A DNA stretch of 64,000 nucleotides from Rhynchopus sp. YZ270_cl-10 (GCA_964035575.1 OZ037845.1:124001-188000), one strand, 5' to 3'. Numbered from the stretch's first letter, positions 1-12,246 are shown. Translations and numbers: made by a program. The notes: generated by a model not told the origin, from the sequence alone.

Positions 1-3000
1 GGCGAGTTGGGGCGGAACACACGCGGCCGGTGTGTGTCGTCTGTGGAGTCCTCGCTTGTCTGCGCACCTTGCTCTGTTTGTCTGGTAAGCATCTCCTTCT
101 CCAGCTCCTCCAGATGTTTGAGGTGTGCCAACTCCGATGCCGTGAGTGCACTCTTCGCCTTCACCTCGTCGTAGTACAGCTCCAGCTCTGCGTAGTTGAA
201 CAGAGCACCACGCCCTTCACGGTTCTTCGCAAAGTCTTGCAGCATCCTCTTCTTCTCCTCCGAGCACGGAAGGGGGGAGCGGTCCCGCTTGGGTGGCGAA
301 TTGCCCGTGCGCACAGGGGTATGGCGTGGTGTGCGGTTCGCTTTGTCGACAGACTCATCCGAATGTCTCCGCTCTGACTTGCCTGGCCACGGCATCGAAG
401 TGTTTCTTGACCTGCGGAAACATGGACTTTTCGTGCGCTGCTGTCCTTCTACGGAGCTGAGTGTGCTGGTGAGAACCCTGTCCTTCGGTACAAGATCTGC
501 GCTGGACAGTGCTGGCGACGAAATGTCTGTATCCAGAGCATTGGAAGCTTTTCCTGAACGCGACCGCCGAACTGACTTCCGCTTTTCCTTGCTTGCCGTC
601 CTTCTCTCTCTGTTGCTGGGAACGTCTTCACTGGAACTCTGCTTTATTGACGAGTGCGAACGACTTTCACGAGATGAAGTCCTGCCTTGCAGCTCTCTGA
701 TAGGTGTACGCTTCTCTCTTGGTTGCTTCCGTTCTGGTGTGTCGGTTGTCACTTCTTGGCTCGAGGTCGTGGCTTTGCTTGAGTGTGAACGACTTTCGCG
801 AGATGCAGTTCTGCCCTGCAACTCTCTCACAGGTGTACGCTTCTCCCTCGGGCGCTTCTGTTCTTGTGTAATTTCTTGGGTAGACGTGGACGCGGAGATG
901 GAAGTATGCGAACGACTTTCACGAGACGAAGTCCTGCCTTGCAGCTCTCTCACAGGTGTACGCTTCTCTCTTGGCTTCTGTTCTTGTGTAACTTCTTGAC
1001 TAGATGTCGAAGCAGAGATGGAAACGTGCGAACGACTCTCATGAGATGCGGTCCTGCCTGGCATACCCTGCTTCCGTTCTGGTGTGTCTTTTGACAGTTC
1101 TTGGCTCGAGGTCGTGGCTTTGCTTGAGTGTGAACGATGTTCCCGAGAAGCAGTTCTGCCCTGCAACTCTCTCACAGGTGTACGCTTCTCTCTGGGGTGC
1201 TTCAGATCTTGTGGAGCTTCTTGGCTGGACGTGGATGCGGAGATGGAAGCCTTCCGTGAACGGCGTGTTGGCGTTGCGCTCTTGCCTTGCTGTTCTCTGA
1301 TCGGTGTTCGCTTTTCCCTTCTGCCACGCTTCACTTCCTGACTCGAAATCGACACCGACACCGAAGCTTTGCTCGAATGACTTGCCACACTCGAGGTACG
1401 TCGGTGTGCTGTGCGTGGGGTACGTGTGTGCGACTCTTTTGAAGGTGTACGCGGTAACTCTTCACGACCCCTGCTCGTATCTTGACTGGTGGCAGACGCC
1501 GACGCCGAGGCAGATGCTGAGACAGACGCTTTGCTCGAGGAACGCGTCCCCCTGCTGGATTTGTTCCGCTGTCCCTTCTTCGCCCTTGACTCATCGCCAC
1601 TGTTGGGGGTCTGGGTGTGCTCGAGGCTGGACATGGAGGCTTGGCTGGACTCCTTGCTGCTCTTCTCTGGGGGATGCTGCGTAGCGGGGCGGGAGTGCGC
1701 CATCCTCGACTGCGACCTGCGCGAGCCCGACAGCACAGAGGACGGACTTTTGATGGAGAAGCCTTCGCTAGGGAGAAGCGCCTCGTCGCTGCTGCTGGCG
1801 ATGCTGGGGAGCTTAGGAGGGCGTGACGAGGAGCGCTTCGTAGACAGTGCCGTTAGCTCGGTACGTTCGTCCTCGCGGATCTCCTCCCAACGCCGCTGTC
1901 GCTCTTCTCCATCCCGCGTCGCACGGTCCTTAGCAGACGTGTTCCTCCTGCGAGCACGCTCCCTCTCCCGCTCTGTCTCCTTCTCCTCTCGTTGCCTGTT
2001 GAGCTCGTCCTCTTGGTCCTCGCGAAGGCGTTCCTCCTCCTTCACTTGGGCCTCTCTCTGGAGGGCCTGCATTTCAAGCACTTTGCGCTCCTCAAGCAGC
2101 TTTGCGGAGGATGCGAGGAGCTGGCGTGTCTCTGGGTCAGAGCCGTCGTCGAGGATGATGTCGTCCATACCGTCCATCGCAAACCCTTGCATGTCTTCCC
2201 CTTCTGGTGAGCCTGTGGCCGCGTCGTTGAAGAGCTCCTCAAGGGAGGTGGGTGCGCAGGCACCTGGGCCAGACGTCTGCTCCTCAAAGGCAGACACAAG
2301 GTGCAGCGGTGCATCAGACACTGCCTCCCTCTTGAAGTCCACAGGCAGCGTCAATGACGCGTTCAGCCCGTGCCCCTCCTTCTTCTTCTCATCATCTGAG
2401 TCGTGCCACCCAACATTCGGCTCACACAGACCCGACCTCTCCAGGTCAGGCACACCCGCCACAGCGTCGTCCTGCAGCTGGCCTGGGGGCGCGCTTTCAG
2501 TCTCCATCTCAACCTCCTCGGCGTCCTTTGGGACGTTTGATGTGTCGACGCCGCTGAGCTCAGCCTTCTGCAGGTCGTAGTAGGATTGGAAGCCAGTGAC
2601 GTCGTCTTTGCTGTCGTCGTCGTTGCCCTGGATGGTCACCGCCATCACAGCGTGCGCGACTGCATTGAGAGTGCTATCGGCAGGCGAGAGCACGCTCTCC
2701 GGCGCGGGTACTGTGTTCTCAGAGTCAGCCTCACTGGCCAAGTCTGTTGTGGATTTGAGGACGGCGGCAGGCGGTGCGAGTCTGCTCTTGACTGGCCGAT
2801 GTGAGGGGGACGTTGCCAGCATGTCCTCGCTCGCCTTGGCACGGTCGCGCACCTCACGCATGCGCACCTCTTCGTTCTCCCAGCGCTCACGCTCCTCCGT
2901 ACGCCACTTCACCTCCCGCTCGTGCTCCTCGTTGCGCAGCTCCGCCCGCTTCTTGCGGCCCTCCTCGTCGAGGTGCCGCGCCTGTATCTTGCCATCCGCA

Positions 3001-3566
3001 ATCGCCAACGCATTGTCGCGCATGCCGCTGCCCAGTTCCTCAAAGCGTGCTGCTTTCTCGCGCTGCAGCTCCTTGCGCAGGGCACGCACCTCCTGCTCGA
3101 TGAGACGGTCTGCCTTCGTCTTCTTCTTCCTCTTACGACCACCACCACCACCAGACTCGGACGACGTGGCGGAGGGAATACCTATGGGGTCGCCTGCGAT
3201 GGTGGTGTACTGCCCATGCACGGCAGGGTCGTAGCCGATCGCAACCTCTGCTGCGGAGAGCGAGTGTTCGGGTACGCTCACGCGTGTGGTGCTGGAGGTA
3301 GTGGTCATCGTAGTCGTGCGGGTGGAGGTGGCTGGCTGCTGTGGTGTGTCCATCTTGCTCACGTTGCGGCTTAGGTGCCTGACGTCCGAGGACAGTGCCT
3401 GCAGCTCGCTGTGAACCCGTGCTGCAGTGCGCTGACGTGGCGTCGGTGCCCTCAAGCCTTCGCTCTGACGCGATACATCAACGTCGCCCTGGCTGAACCC
3501 ACCCGAAAGTTGCGCAGGAATAATTTTGTCCGTTCCCTGACCTGAAGAGCTACGCACAGAGCTCAT
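1..3566 (-). CDS. Long coiled-coil, Ser/Arg-rich repeat protein (3' end beyond the window)
   Basis: An uninterrupted minus-strand frame runs from ATG 3566 to the window edge (about 1188 codons); I checked it triplet by triplet and found no stop. It begins MSSVRSSSGQG. A Thr/Ser-rich segment is followed by a basic KRKKKTK patch and a charged, probably coiled-coil stretch near residues 145-260. A second E/R-rich helical region lies near residues 480-570. From about residue 740 there are Ser/Arg-rich near-repeats containing REKRTPVRELQGR and SRESRSHSS (DNA 650-1320, period about 100-130 bp). The last visible part is again charged (ELEKEM). The family is not recognised; composition suggests a cytoskeletal or scaffold protein (inference). 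An ATG ten bases upstream is out of frame and stops early. A pyrimidine-AG lies just upstream of the chosen start. The + strand frames across this region are mirror images. Confidence 0.8.
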   Translation of the reverse strand, partial: MSSVRSSSGQGTDKIIPAQLSGGFSQGDVDVSRQSEGLRAPTPRQRTAARVHSELQALSSDVRHLSRNVSKMDTPQQPATSTRTTTMTTTSSTTRVSVPEHSLSAAEVAIGYDPAVHGQYTTIAGDPIGIPSATSSESGGGGGRKRKKKTKADRLIEQEVRALRKELQREKAARFEELGSGMRDNALAIADGKIQARHLDEEGRKKRAELRNEEHEREVKWRTEERERWENEEVRMREVRDRAKASEDMLATSPSHRPVKSRLAPPAAVLKSTTDLASEADSENTVPAPESVLSPADSTLNAVAHAVMAVTIQGNDDDSKDDVTGFQSYYDLQKAELSGVDTSNVPKDAEEVEMETESAPPGQLQDDAVAGVPDLERSGLCEPNVGWHDSDDEKKKEGHGLNASLTLPVDFKREAVSDAPLHLVSAFEEQTSGPGACAPTSLEELFNDAATGSPEGEDMQGFAMDGMDDIILDDGSDPETRQLLASSAKLLEERKVLEMQALQREAQVKEEERLREDQEDELNRQREEKETERERERARRRNTSAKDRATRDGEERQRRWEEIREDERTELTALSTKRSSSRPPKLPSIASSSDEALLPSEGFSIKSPSSVLSGSRRSQSRMAHSRPATQHPPEKSSKESSQASMSSLEHTQTPNSGDESRAKKGQRNKSSRGTRSSSKASVSASASASASATSQDTSRGREELPRTPSKESHTRTPRTAHRRTSSVASHSSKASVSVSISSQEVKRGRREKRTPIREQQGKSATPTRRSRKASISASTSSQEAPQDLKHPREKRTPVRELQGRTASREHRSHSSKATTSSQELSKDTPERKQGMPGRTASHESRSHVSISASTSSQEVTQEQKPREKRTPVRELQGRTSSRESRSHTSISASTSTQEITQEQKRPREKRTPVRELQGRTASRESRSHSSKATTSSQEVTTDTPERKQPREKRTPIRELQGRTSSRESRSHSSIKQSSSEDVPSNRERRTASKEKRKSVRRSRSGKASNALDTDISSPALSSADLVPKDRVLTSTLSSVEGQQRTKSPCFRRSRNTSMPWPGKSERRHSDESVDKANRTPRHTPVRTGNSPPKRDRSPLPCSEEKKRMLQDFAKNREGRGALFNYAELELYYDEVKAKSALTASELAHLKHLEELEKEMLTRQTEQGAQTSEDSTDDTHRPRVFRPNS
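650..1320 (-). repeat. Intragenic tandem repeats of the coiled-coil protein
   Basis: About five or six degenerate copies of a roughly 100-130 bp unit lie in frame. On the + strand each starts with a cgactttc-like word (near 661, 790, 913, 1033, 1135) and ends with ggtgtacgcttctc. They encode REKRTPVRELQGR followed by a SRESRSHSS-type tail. The copy at 1033 is shortened and the copy near 1250 is diverged. Confidence 0.75.
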
Positions 3567-4149
3567 CCCCTGGCATTGGTGGTTGGATCCTGTGGTGTCA
3601 TGGTGTCGTGGGGAGAGATACGGGAAATAATAAAATAGTTTGGAACCCAAATCAGTGTTGGCAACGACTGCGTTTATGCTGGTTTTGTTTTCACAAAAAG
3701 CCAAAAAAAATGGGGGGAAGAAAAACGAAAGTGGCTGTCGATTCAGGAGATCTGTAGTGCGTGTGGGACAACACTAATAAGAGAGCAACGTTTCCAAAAG
3801 GACGTATTCTGTTCTGCGGAGAAGAGAGTTCACTGTTGCTTCTGCGTGGGAGAACGAGCAGGTCTCGTAAGTCTGTTCGATTGTCTAAAAACATTGAAAA
3901 AATATTTTGTAGCGACTTGCTCACTTTTTGTTTGGTTCAGATACTACTGATGGGAAAAAACGAACGGGGGTGAAACAGAACGTAAAGTATGTTGGCTTTT
4001 CTACGAGCTAGTTTGAGTAGATTTTTGCGCCATGTTCTCCAAAAATAAGAAAGTGCAGCTGGTGAAGTCCGGAGACGACATCAGTCGCGCTTGTTTGGTT
4101 AGAAAGAGCTTATTCGCAAAGAGCTGGGGAAATGGGAGAGAAAATGAAT

Positions 4150-4198
4150 AGTTATTAATGCAGACACCTCCGACTGACTCTACGATGCCAGCCAGATG
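4150..4198 (+). repeat. Family E short repeat
   Basis: Near-copy of the sequence at 25701-25753; both carry gcaggcacctccgactgac-like DNA followed by tacgatgccggcc. Looser copies lie at 34946-34990 and 60921-60970. GATG/CATC-type ends can pair around a GCACCTCC core. Confidence 0.6.
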
Positions 4199-4310
4199 AC
4201 GGCACAAAAGAGCAATGATGGCTCCTCCAGTCAAATGAATAGTTGTACGTGCAAGTAAATAAACAGGATAGTTTTAATGCAGACACAACGGAAGCAAGTA
4301 TGAAACAAAT

Positions 4311-4348
4311 TTGACTTGAAATACAAAGCTCTCTCGTACAGTGTACCT
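4311..4348 (+). repeat. Family A short hairpin repeat
   Basis: Consensus GACTTGAAATACAAAG then CCCTCTCGTGACAGTGTACC. TACA and TGTA can pair around the CCTCTCGT loop. Other copies: 28474-28510, 49026-49063, 50064-50099. Confidence 0.65.
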
Positions 4349-4447
4349 TAATACTAACTCATAACAAAGAACAAAAACTAAAAAAGAGGGAAGACGCACC
4401 GCTTCGTCGTGAGAGCTCAATAGCAAGAGCAAGATCATAAGATTCGT

Positions 4448-5749
4448 TCAGCGTGTCGCAATTACGCCCGGGTGGCTCTGCACTGTGTACCCCTGCTCCA
4501 CCTTCATTTTGCGGACCCTGTTGCTACTTCTGCTCGGGCGTGATGCCTTCATGAAGTTTAGAATATCCGCAGCACCCTCGCTTGCCTTTTCGCTGTACGT
4601 CACAAGGTGGATCCCAGCCGCCAACACCCTCTTGTACACATCAAGGTACGCACCTGAACACAGCGCCTTTGCGATGATGTGTCCATCACGGTTCTTTGCT
4701 GGCATCGCACGAAGCACCTGCACTGTACGGTCTCCAATGCCGACTACGCCTGTCATCTTCTGTGCTGCTGGCGAGCGCAGCAGTGACTCTGCTTCCTCCT
4801 GTGTTCGCAGGACGTAGCATTTCGCGTGCTTCACAAGCTCTCTGTGCACTGCGTCCAGTGTTGCGAGGTGGTTCGGGCGTCTGTTGTGGAACATCAGGAT
4901 CATGATGTGCTGGTCTATTGCCTTCAACGGCTGATGTGCAGGCTGCACAGAACCCGCGACAGGAAGCCCCACAGGCATTGGGAGTGGCACTTCCACACCT
5001 TTGCGCGGACGCATGTCCATCATGTACGGGTGGTTCGTTGCCTCGTAGCTTCCGTCCATAATGCAGCAGCACACACATGGAATTTTCTTGGACCCAAGAG
5101 ACAGCACACTCATCCCATACGCCCAGTGCAGATGTCCACTCACATGCAGTCGCGCACCAGAACGGACTAGGCGCCTCGCCTGTCGCTCGTCGCCTCCCTC
5201 ACGACCCTTCGCAAAGTAGTGTGCAGGTCCATGCGACATCACAATGTCAACCGGGTTGTCGTCGTTGAAGGCATCAATCCCACGCCACAGACCTTTAGAG
5301 CTTCCCTCCTGCCACGCAGAGTTCGGGCTTGACCCAACACTGTTCGGCGAGCCAAAGATCTTGATCCCCCTAATGTCAACAGCCTCGTTCTCGAGGTAGA
5401 CGAAGTTGTGTGGCAGGTGCTGCTCGATGTAGGCACGGCCAAGCTCCTTCAGCCGCATGTCGTGGTTCCCACAGATAAGCACGCCTCTGCTGCAGGGCTG
5501 CCGCGCCAGCCATGCACAGAACTTTGTGTACGCTTCTTTGGACGCTCCGACTGACATGCTGGTGCCGCTTCTGAAGAGGATGTCGCCTGCGTGCAGAAGC
5601 ACGTCACACGGCGGCACTGTGCATTCTTCTTCCTTGAGGTGTGTGTCTGAGATGCATACAATGCGCACGGTGCCTGGTGTCTGTGGGATGCCTGTCCCTA
5701 GCTTGAACGTCGTGGGTTTGTGTGCCTCTGACGCTGCATAGTGAAACAT
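4448..5749 (-). CDS. Calcineurin-like metallophosphoesterase (MPPED/UPF0046-like)
   Basis: Predicted 433-aa protein whose N-terminal half (about residues 28-270) is a two-metal phosphoesterase. All signature motifs are present: D35-T-H37, G55-D56, G94-N-H-D97, H173 and G205-H-L-H208, in the order and spacing of the MPPED1/2 (239FB) branch of phosphodiesterases. Substrate is unknown. The C-terminal third (residues ~275-433) is a separate unrecognised module ending in basic, Ser/Arg-rich sequence. No signal peptide or TM, so probably cytosolic. I chose ATG 5749 because a pyrimidine stretch and cag lie about 20 bases upstream; the frame stays open to another ATG at 5812 that would sit before that AG. 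Single exon, no damage seen. Confidence 0.9.
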   Translation of the reverse strand: MFHYAASEAHKPTTFKLGTGIPQTPGTVRIVCISDTHLKEEECTVPPCDVLLHAGDILFRSGTSMSVGASKEAYTKFCAWLARQPCSRGVLICGNHDMRLKELGRAYIEQHLPHNFVYLENEAVDIRGIKIFGSPNSVGSSPNSAWQEGSSKGLWRGIDAFNDDNPVDIVMSHGPAHYFAKGREGGDERQARRLVRSGARLHVSGHLHWAYGMSVLSLGSKKIPCVCCCIMDGSYEATNHPYMMDMRPRKGVEVPLPMPVGLPVAGSVQPAHQPLKAIDQHIMILMFHNRRPNHLATLDAVHRELVKHAKCYVLRTQEEAESLLRSPAAQKMTGVVGIGDRTVQVLRAMPAKNRDGHIIAKALCSGAYLDVYKRVLAAGIHLVTYSEKASEGAADILNFMKASRPSRSSNRVRKMKVEQGYTVQSHPGVIATR

Positions 5750-6448
5750 GGTAGTGTGTAAAGATCTGAAAGGTGGACAATGGCTTGGGAAGAAGGGGCA
5801 CAAGAGAAACAATAAAAACAGATTTCACTGGTTTGCGGTGGTTTGTGTTCTGGTTTGCTTTTGAAGCATGGCTGAGAGAGAAACGACGGTTTCATTCCTT
5901 CCTCACCCTTGCGAAACGTCTTGAGTGTGAAGTTCAAATGCACAAAACAAAAGAAAAGTTGGTGAGATGACCTAAGCCTCGCGTGCTCAACTTAGGTAAT
6001 TCAAAGCAAAAAGCGATTTTCCGTAAAACAATGTTTGAAGTGAAAACCACAAAGCAACATAGGTTGTTCGGGTTTGCACAACAAGGAGCAAATTTCTGAT
6101 GACAAAAATAAAAACAAACAAAAGACAAATGTCAAAGATGGTTGGGCCTTACTTTCGGGCACACAAACATCCAAAACAAAATAGAGCTGAGCATAACGAA
6201 AAAGCAATAACAAATGCAACAAAAGGTAACAAGAATAATACCGGTTCCTGCTACATAAAAATAAAGTTCTGGACAACCACATACAAACTTAACAAATCTC
6301 ACCCACGGGCAGGCTCGGGCTGTGCCCTCTCTCCTATTCACATTCCTGCCACCTCACATGAATGTGTGATGCAGAACTGTTATCCGAATGGCGAGGGTTT
6401 TGCTGAGATGTTTGTGTGAACGTCGTCCTTTTGTTTTCTTTTTTATAT
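5750..6448. other. Intergenic, one family B hairpin
   Basis: AT-rich, no supportable gene. The only structure I see is the family B hairpin at 5965-5998. Confidence 0.55.
5965..5998 (+). repeat. Family B short hairpin repeat
   Basis: GATGA, then CCTAAG, a CCTCGCGTG loop, then CTTAGG: a 6-bp perfect stem. It belongs to the most common hairpin family in the window; see the finding on the hairpin superfamily. Confidence 0.7.
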
Positions 6449-6793
6449 TCAAATCTGGCTTGTGGATGATCCTCCGTAGTTCCATGCACACCTTCCTTCA
6501 GCGCACACGAACCCATCCGCAGGCGGGCAGTCGCAAGTGCCAATGGTGTTGATGTTGCAGTTTTCCATGATCCCTCTCAGGGTGTCGAGGGAGACGCGTT
6601 TCCTCGCGACCAGCTCTCTTGTGCACCCACAGCTTGTGCCGGTGATGATCTGCCCGCACTCAGCATCCGCTTCGCACATCTGTACAGAGCGCAGTGCCTT
6701 GTCGTACAGTATCGCGCACACAGCGGGGTTCTGTGCGTCTGCCTGTGCCACGATGCACAGAAGCACTGCGAACAAAACGGCCTTGACTGTCAT
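6449..6793 (-). CDS. Small secreted Cys-rich protein
   Basis: Predicted 114-aa precursor. ATG 6793 opens a classic signal peptide (MTVKAVLFAVLLCIVAQADA, cleavage probably after ADA). The mature part of about 94 aa contains nine cysteines in a pattern with CEADAECGQI, SCGCTREL, GTCDCPP and CAEGRC, suggesting a compact disulfide-bonded extracellular domain. I do not recognise a named family. The frame extends 20 codons upstream, but that part is low-complexity and would bury the signal peptide, so ATG 6793 is preferred; an actcag acceptor-like site lies upstream. Likely secreted or lumenal (inference). Intact. Confidence 0.75.
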   Translation of the reverse strand: MTVKAVLFAVLLCIVAQADAQNPAVCAILYDKALRSVQMCEADAECGQIITGTSCGCTRELVARKRVSLDTLRGIMENCNINTIGTCDCPPADGFVCAEGRCAWNYGGSSTSQI

Positions 6794-7385
6794 ATTAATT
6801 GTCTTGTGGATTTGTGGATCAGTCTGAGTGTTGGTATTGTGGGGTGGATGCACTTAGGCAGAAAGTGGAGCAGAATGGGGGAATATGGGGAGAACGTTTG
6901 ACCTTCAGTTGTATTTATGGAATCACGTTATTTATTTACTTTGTGAAGCACACCATGCGGTGCGTCTAGGGGAAGGAGAAAGGGAATAAAAAATCTAAAG
7001 AATTCCCCTCAAAACCTCAATACGAGACCGTAAAAAGAAGAAATAGCTTTCGCAATAAAGGGTTAGGTTGGATCACCCTGAAGTCACCGTACAATACTTT
7101 CCACTTATTTTGGGAAAATACGTATTTTCGCTTTTAAAATTTTACAGCGGAGAAAAACGCTGATTGAAATGGAAGAGAAAAAAAACGAAACCTTGCGACC
7201 CAAAAATAACTGAGAACAAAAAGCAAAATGTACGAGGTGCGTTTGTTCCAGCTAGAGAACCTCCGTGGGGAGAACAGCTTTTGCTGGAGTTTCTACTATA
7301 ACCTCAGGTGCCCCTGCCCCGTACTGCCATCACACATCCCATCATCGTCGACAGACGATGTTTGTATTTGGGAAACACTCCCGCT
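6794..7385. other. Intergenic, AT-rich, nothing recognised
   Basis: A/T-rich DNA between the secreted-protein gene and the 3' end of the kinesin gene. I see no gene, hairpin or repeat I can support. Confidence 0.5.
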
Positions 7386-9029
<1,644 letters not shown>

Positions 9030-9690
9030 TGCTGCGACTGGTGTTATTGTTAGGAACTGTGCTGCCTACAGGCCGGTTGGTCCTTCCGTGTTGTGTAAAG
9101 ACAAACAAAAAATGCTCAAATCTCTGCGAGTGGATGTGGATGTGGATAAGGGATGAGGGAGAAAGTGAAAAATGAGCACACGTTTTGATTTTTTTTTCCC
9201 AACATAATAATATTTTTTTGAAAAAAAGGGTTGTTGGAACAAGCGTTGCCCACACAACATCCATATTCCAAATGAGAAAGAATGGTGGAATGGGGAAAAC
9301 AGCTAGCAGGGCTTTGAACTCAACTTCTGCTGCTGTGATTTTGCACCTGAGCACCAATCGAATGGTGCATTTCCTTCTTGTCTGATTCATCCAATAAAAA
9401 GGTGTTGCGCGTTTAGTGACTGTTACACAGCTATGGTCGTTCAGTCACGTAGGTGTTAAAAATATAAAAGCTCTTGGACATAACAGAATGCCCATTTCAG
9501 GACAATTTTTTCGGGGGTCAAAAAAGTTATGGATGACTCCAACATCGAACACACCTTCACTCAGAGGAGCTGGAATACAAATGATGTACAACGTCAATAA
9601 TATTGACTAAAAATAGTATCAATTTTTGATGATTTTTTTTTGCTGGCCTTGAACGGACCTTTGCTAAGACATCCTCTCCAAAAATAGCTG

Positions 9691-9789
9691 ACCGTAATCG
9701 TAAAAAATTATCGACCGTACTAATGTTCGATTCAGTATTTTTCTGGAAGTTCGACCTTTTTTACGGTCGAACATTTTTACGATTACGGT
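9691..9789. repeat. ~100-bp foldback element
   Basis: Left arm 9691-9719 (accgtaatcgtaaaaa...cgaccgta) is the near-perfect reverse complement of 9762-9789, with 42 bp between. The whole unit would fold into one hairpin. It looks like a small MITE-type element; no target duplication is clear. Confidence 0.75.
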
Positions 9790-10903
9790 ATGTTGCTTTT
9801 GTCCAAGAGCTAAAAATGAAAAAAAGTAAAAATAAAAAGAAGACTCTCCAAAAAGGAATGGACGACGGGTGCACAACCGTCATCTGCCAATGTACCGTAC
9901 GACAAAACCATCTGCAGTCGTGCACCCCCCTGACAACAGTTTTTTTTTTCCTTATTTTCCTCTTCGCAGTAGAGATCAAAAAAAGCTATGAGGGTCTGAC
10001 TTCAACAAAAGAAGCATAGGCACTGTGTTGCACACTGCGCCTTTGTCAGACACCTCTGATGCAGGCCTTAGCCGAGTAGTGGGGTGTATGGGGTTGTGAG
10101 CTGTGTTGGGAAAGGGAGGGGGATGGGACTCTCGAATAGACGAATCATCAGACCCGTCGCTGTTGCCGTACTGCTTCCGCCCCCTTCTCTTTTTTGTGCA
10201 CACTCCTCAAACACAAACTGGGGGATGTCAAAACAAAACAAAGAAAAATTGTAATGGACCTCTCGCACACACATCCAAACAAAAAAAAAAAAAAAACAGG
10301 TGCCGCCCAGCTAGACAATGCTACTTGCCCGCTGAATCTGTGAAAAACTTGTTTTTTTTTTCCCCTCCTTTTCTTAGTAGTATGGTCGACAAAAACACAA
10401 CGGTGAGACAATAGTAAGGATGAGCAGAGAAATGACAGAACATCTCTGCGACCCCTTTTATTGCGGAATCTGCCAAAGGACAGATTCTGGCACAAACACA
10501 CCCAAATATGACTGCGTGTTTTTTTTTTCCCCCCTCTCTTTTTTTGTGTGCCACATGCCCGCCCTCTCTTTTGGTCGATGTCGCCAGATGATTGATAGAT
10601 TTTTTAGTTGTAGTGAAACGACAGTTCTTGTATAAAAAAAAAAATGCACCCAAAAGGGAATGCTTTCAGAAACCTTTCAAAAGAGAGTGTATTTGCGAGA
10701 GAGATAAGACATTAGAGACGGGTCTGACTCTTCTTTGATAATCGTCCACTTGAATTTTGTATTTTAAAAAAAAAACTTTCAAAAGAAAACACAAAAAAAG
10801 GGGGGGGGGGGGGGGTATTTTAGTTCTAATTGAGGGATCTAATATAAAAGGGGCAAAAAGGGGGGGAAATTGAGTGCAGATACTTTGTATTCCAGTATCA
10901 ATA

Positions 10904-10925
10904 CCCACCTGTCATAACAGGTGGG
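10904..10925. repeat. Perfect 9-bp-stem hairpin
   Basis: cccacctgt, loop cata, acaggtggg, followed directly by an A tract. On the minus strand this is an A-rich/T-rich tract beside a strong hairpin. Function unknown. Confidence 0.6.
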
Positions 10926-10935
10926 AAAAAAAACA

Positions 10936-10984
10936 TCGTTGGATTAGTGTAGCGTCACTTTATTTTTTGTGCAATTGTCCACTA
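10936..10984 (+). repeat. Family F element (T-tract associated)
   Basis: gttggattagtgtagcg ... gcaattgtccact, followed by a T tract. It matches the family F pattern TTGGAGTAGTGTAG ... CTCCACT seen at 41056-41107 and elsewhere. Confidence 0.5.
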
Positions 10985-11051
10985 TTTTTTTTTTTTCCTT
11001 CTTTTCTTTGTCTGTCTTCAAAATACGACCATATCCAAACCGTTATATGCC

Positions 11052-11336
11052 TCAGCAGGCACGAGCATCCTGCTCAGCTTGGGCCTCCTCCACTTCTTTG
11101 GTGAGCTCGTTAAGAAGCATCTCGACTTCGGCGAAGCGTTCCAGGCTCTTCACATGGTTGTCTTCCAGCACCTCACGCGTCACTGCGTGGTGGTCTTCAT
11201 AGGTCTTGCTGATAGCCTCTGACTGACGTTCGTACATATCACTTGTGTAGCACGGCTGGGCGGGCTCGGCAGCAGCCATCTGGTGGCTCGCTCTGCGTGC
11301 GACAAGAGACACACGGGAAAACCTTGCAACGTACAT
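11052..11336 (-). CDS. Small helical protein, possibly mitochondrial
   Basis: 94-aa ORF starting MYVARFSRVSLVARRASHQM, an Arg/Ser-rich stretch without acidic residues that resembles a mitochondrial presequence. The rest is charged and predicted helical (SEAISKTYEDHHAV, VEMLLNELTKEVEEAQAEQ). Codon choice is GC-rich at third positions, like the firm genes and unlike the surrounding AT-rich DNA, which is the main reason I call it. A pyrimidine stretch ending in cag lies about 30 bases upstream of ATG 11336. No family recognised. It could be a small subunit of a mitochondrial complex, but nothing in the sequence shows which. Confidence 0.55.
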   Translation of the reverse strand: MYVARFSRVSLVARRASHQMAAAEPAQPCYTSDMYERQSEAISKTYEDHHAVTREVLEDNHVKSLERFAEVEMLLNELTKEVEEAQAEQDARAC

Positions 11337-12246
11337 CGTTTTGCTTTGTGTGTTGTTTGGGTGCTGCGGAGTGGAGAGTTGGTAGTGGTGCAGAGTGGTA
11401 TAGGGGTGGTGTAAGAAAAAAAACAGAGTACCATTACTTTTGCAGAAGATATGCCTGCGTGGGGGGGTAGGGTGTTTACTTTACTGAAACGGTTATAGTT
11501 TTTTTTTTTTTGTTTTTTTTTTTTGTAGCGTTTTGTTTAATTGTGTATCCCCCTCGACCCCCCCTACGTCCACTCCCCCCCTTTACCCCACACGCCCTGT
11601 TTCTTTCTGCTCCTAGGATAAGGCTCTGGGCTTTGGGTCGTCAATTCAGCGTTCTAGCCTGACGACATCCTGTTTGCTTTCACATGGATAAAAAAAAAAA
11701 GTTAAAAAGTGCAAAACGCCTCTGCGGACGTAAGGCACAAAAAAGGAGGGAGAAAATGCAAAAACTTTTGTTAAAATTTTTGTCACAAAAAAATACACTT
11801 CACCTCTGTTGCACACAAAAAAAAACCCCCCTTCGTACTGAAAGAATCAGGAACAAACAGAAAAAGGGGGAAGGGGGTGTAGAAAAAAAAAAACGTGTTG
11901 AAACCAGCTTTGTGCGGAACACGTTGCATAACTATGTAAAAACCAAAGGGATGATGTGTGGGCCTCAACGCTCTCTCTCATATCAAAAATGTCTGGACAA
12001 TCTGCTATATGGGGGGAACGCACACTTTGCCACCCAAAATACCGTCCATTTGAGTGGCGGCTTTGCTATGCTAGGTTCAGACAACAGTGCAGAATGTGAG
12101 CAGAAAAAACTCTGGTCTGAAACGTTGCCTTTTTTTGCCAGTAGTGTAGTGGGTAATTTGTATTCAAAAGAGTAGTCGAAACGTGCTAAAACGCGGCTCG
12201 GTCGACTCAGCGTGGTCTATACCGTAAGAGAACGGAGGCGGTTCAC

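Larger units (their letters stand above)
3567..4447. other. Intergenic, AT-rich; two short hairpin repeats
   Basis: No supportable gene. It holds a family E repeat (4150-4198, gcagacacctccgactgac core) and a family A repeat (4311-4348, aaagctctctcgta core). The rest is AT-rich DNA with short homopolymer runs. Confidence 0.6.
9030..11051. other. Gene-free stretch with foldbacks and homopolymers
   Basis: No supportable ORF. It contains the ~100-bp foldback 9691-9789, a family C-like repeat near 10250-10277 followed by an A tract, G and A runs near 10770-10870, a cccacctgt hairpin at 10904-10925 and a family F element at 10936-10984. Confidence 0.6.

Noticed and set aside
196-2580. Long + strand frames rich in Ser/Arg (196-999, 1489-2580, 2596-3234)
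   Set aside because: They mirror the stop-free minus-strand coding frame, whose codon pattern and repeats make sense as protein.
11684-12175. 163-aa Lys-rich + ORF
   Set aside because: A-tract translation with no domain, wrong strand and no codon bias.
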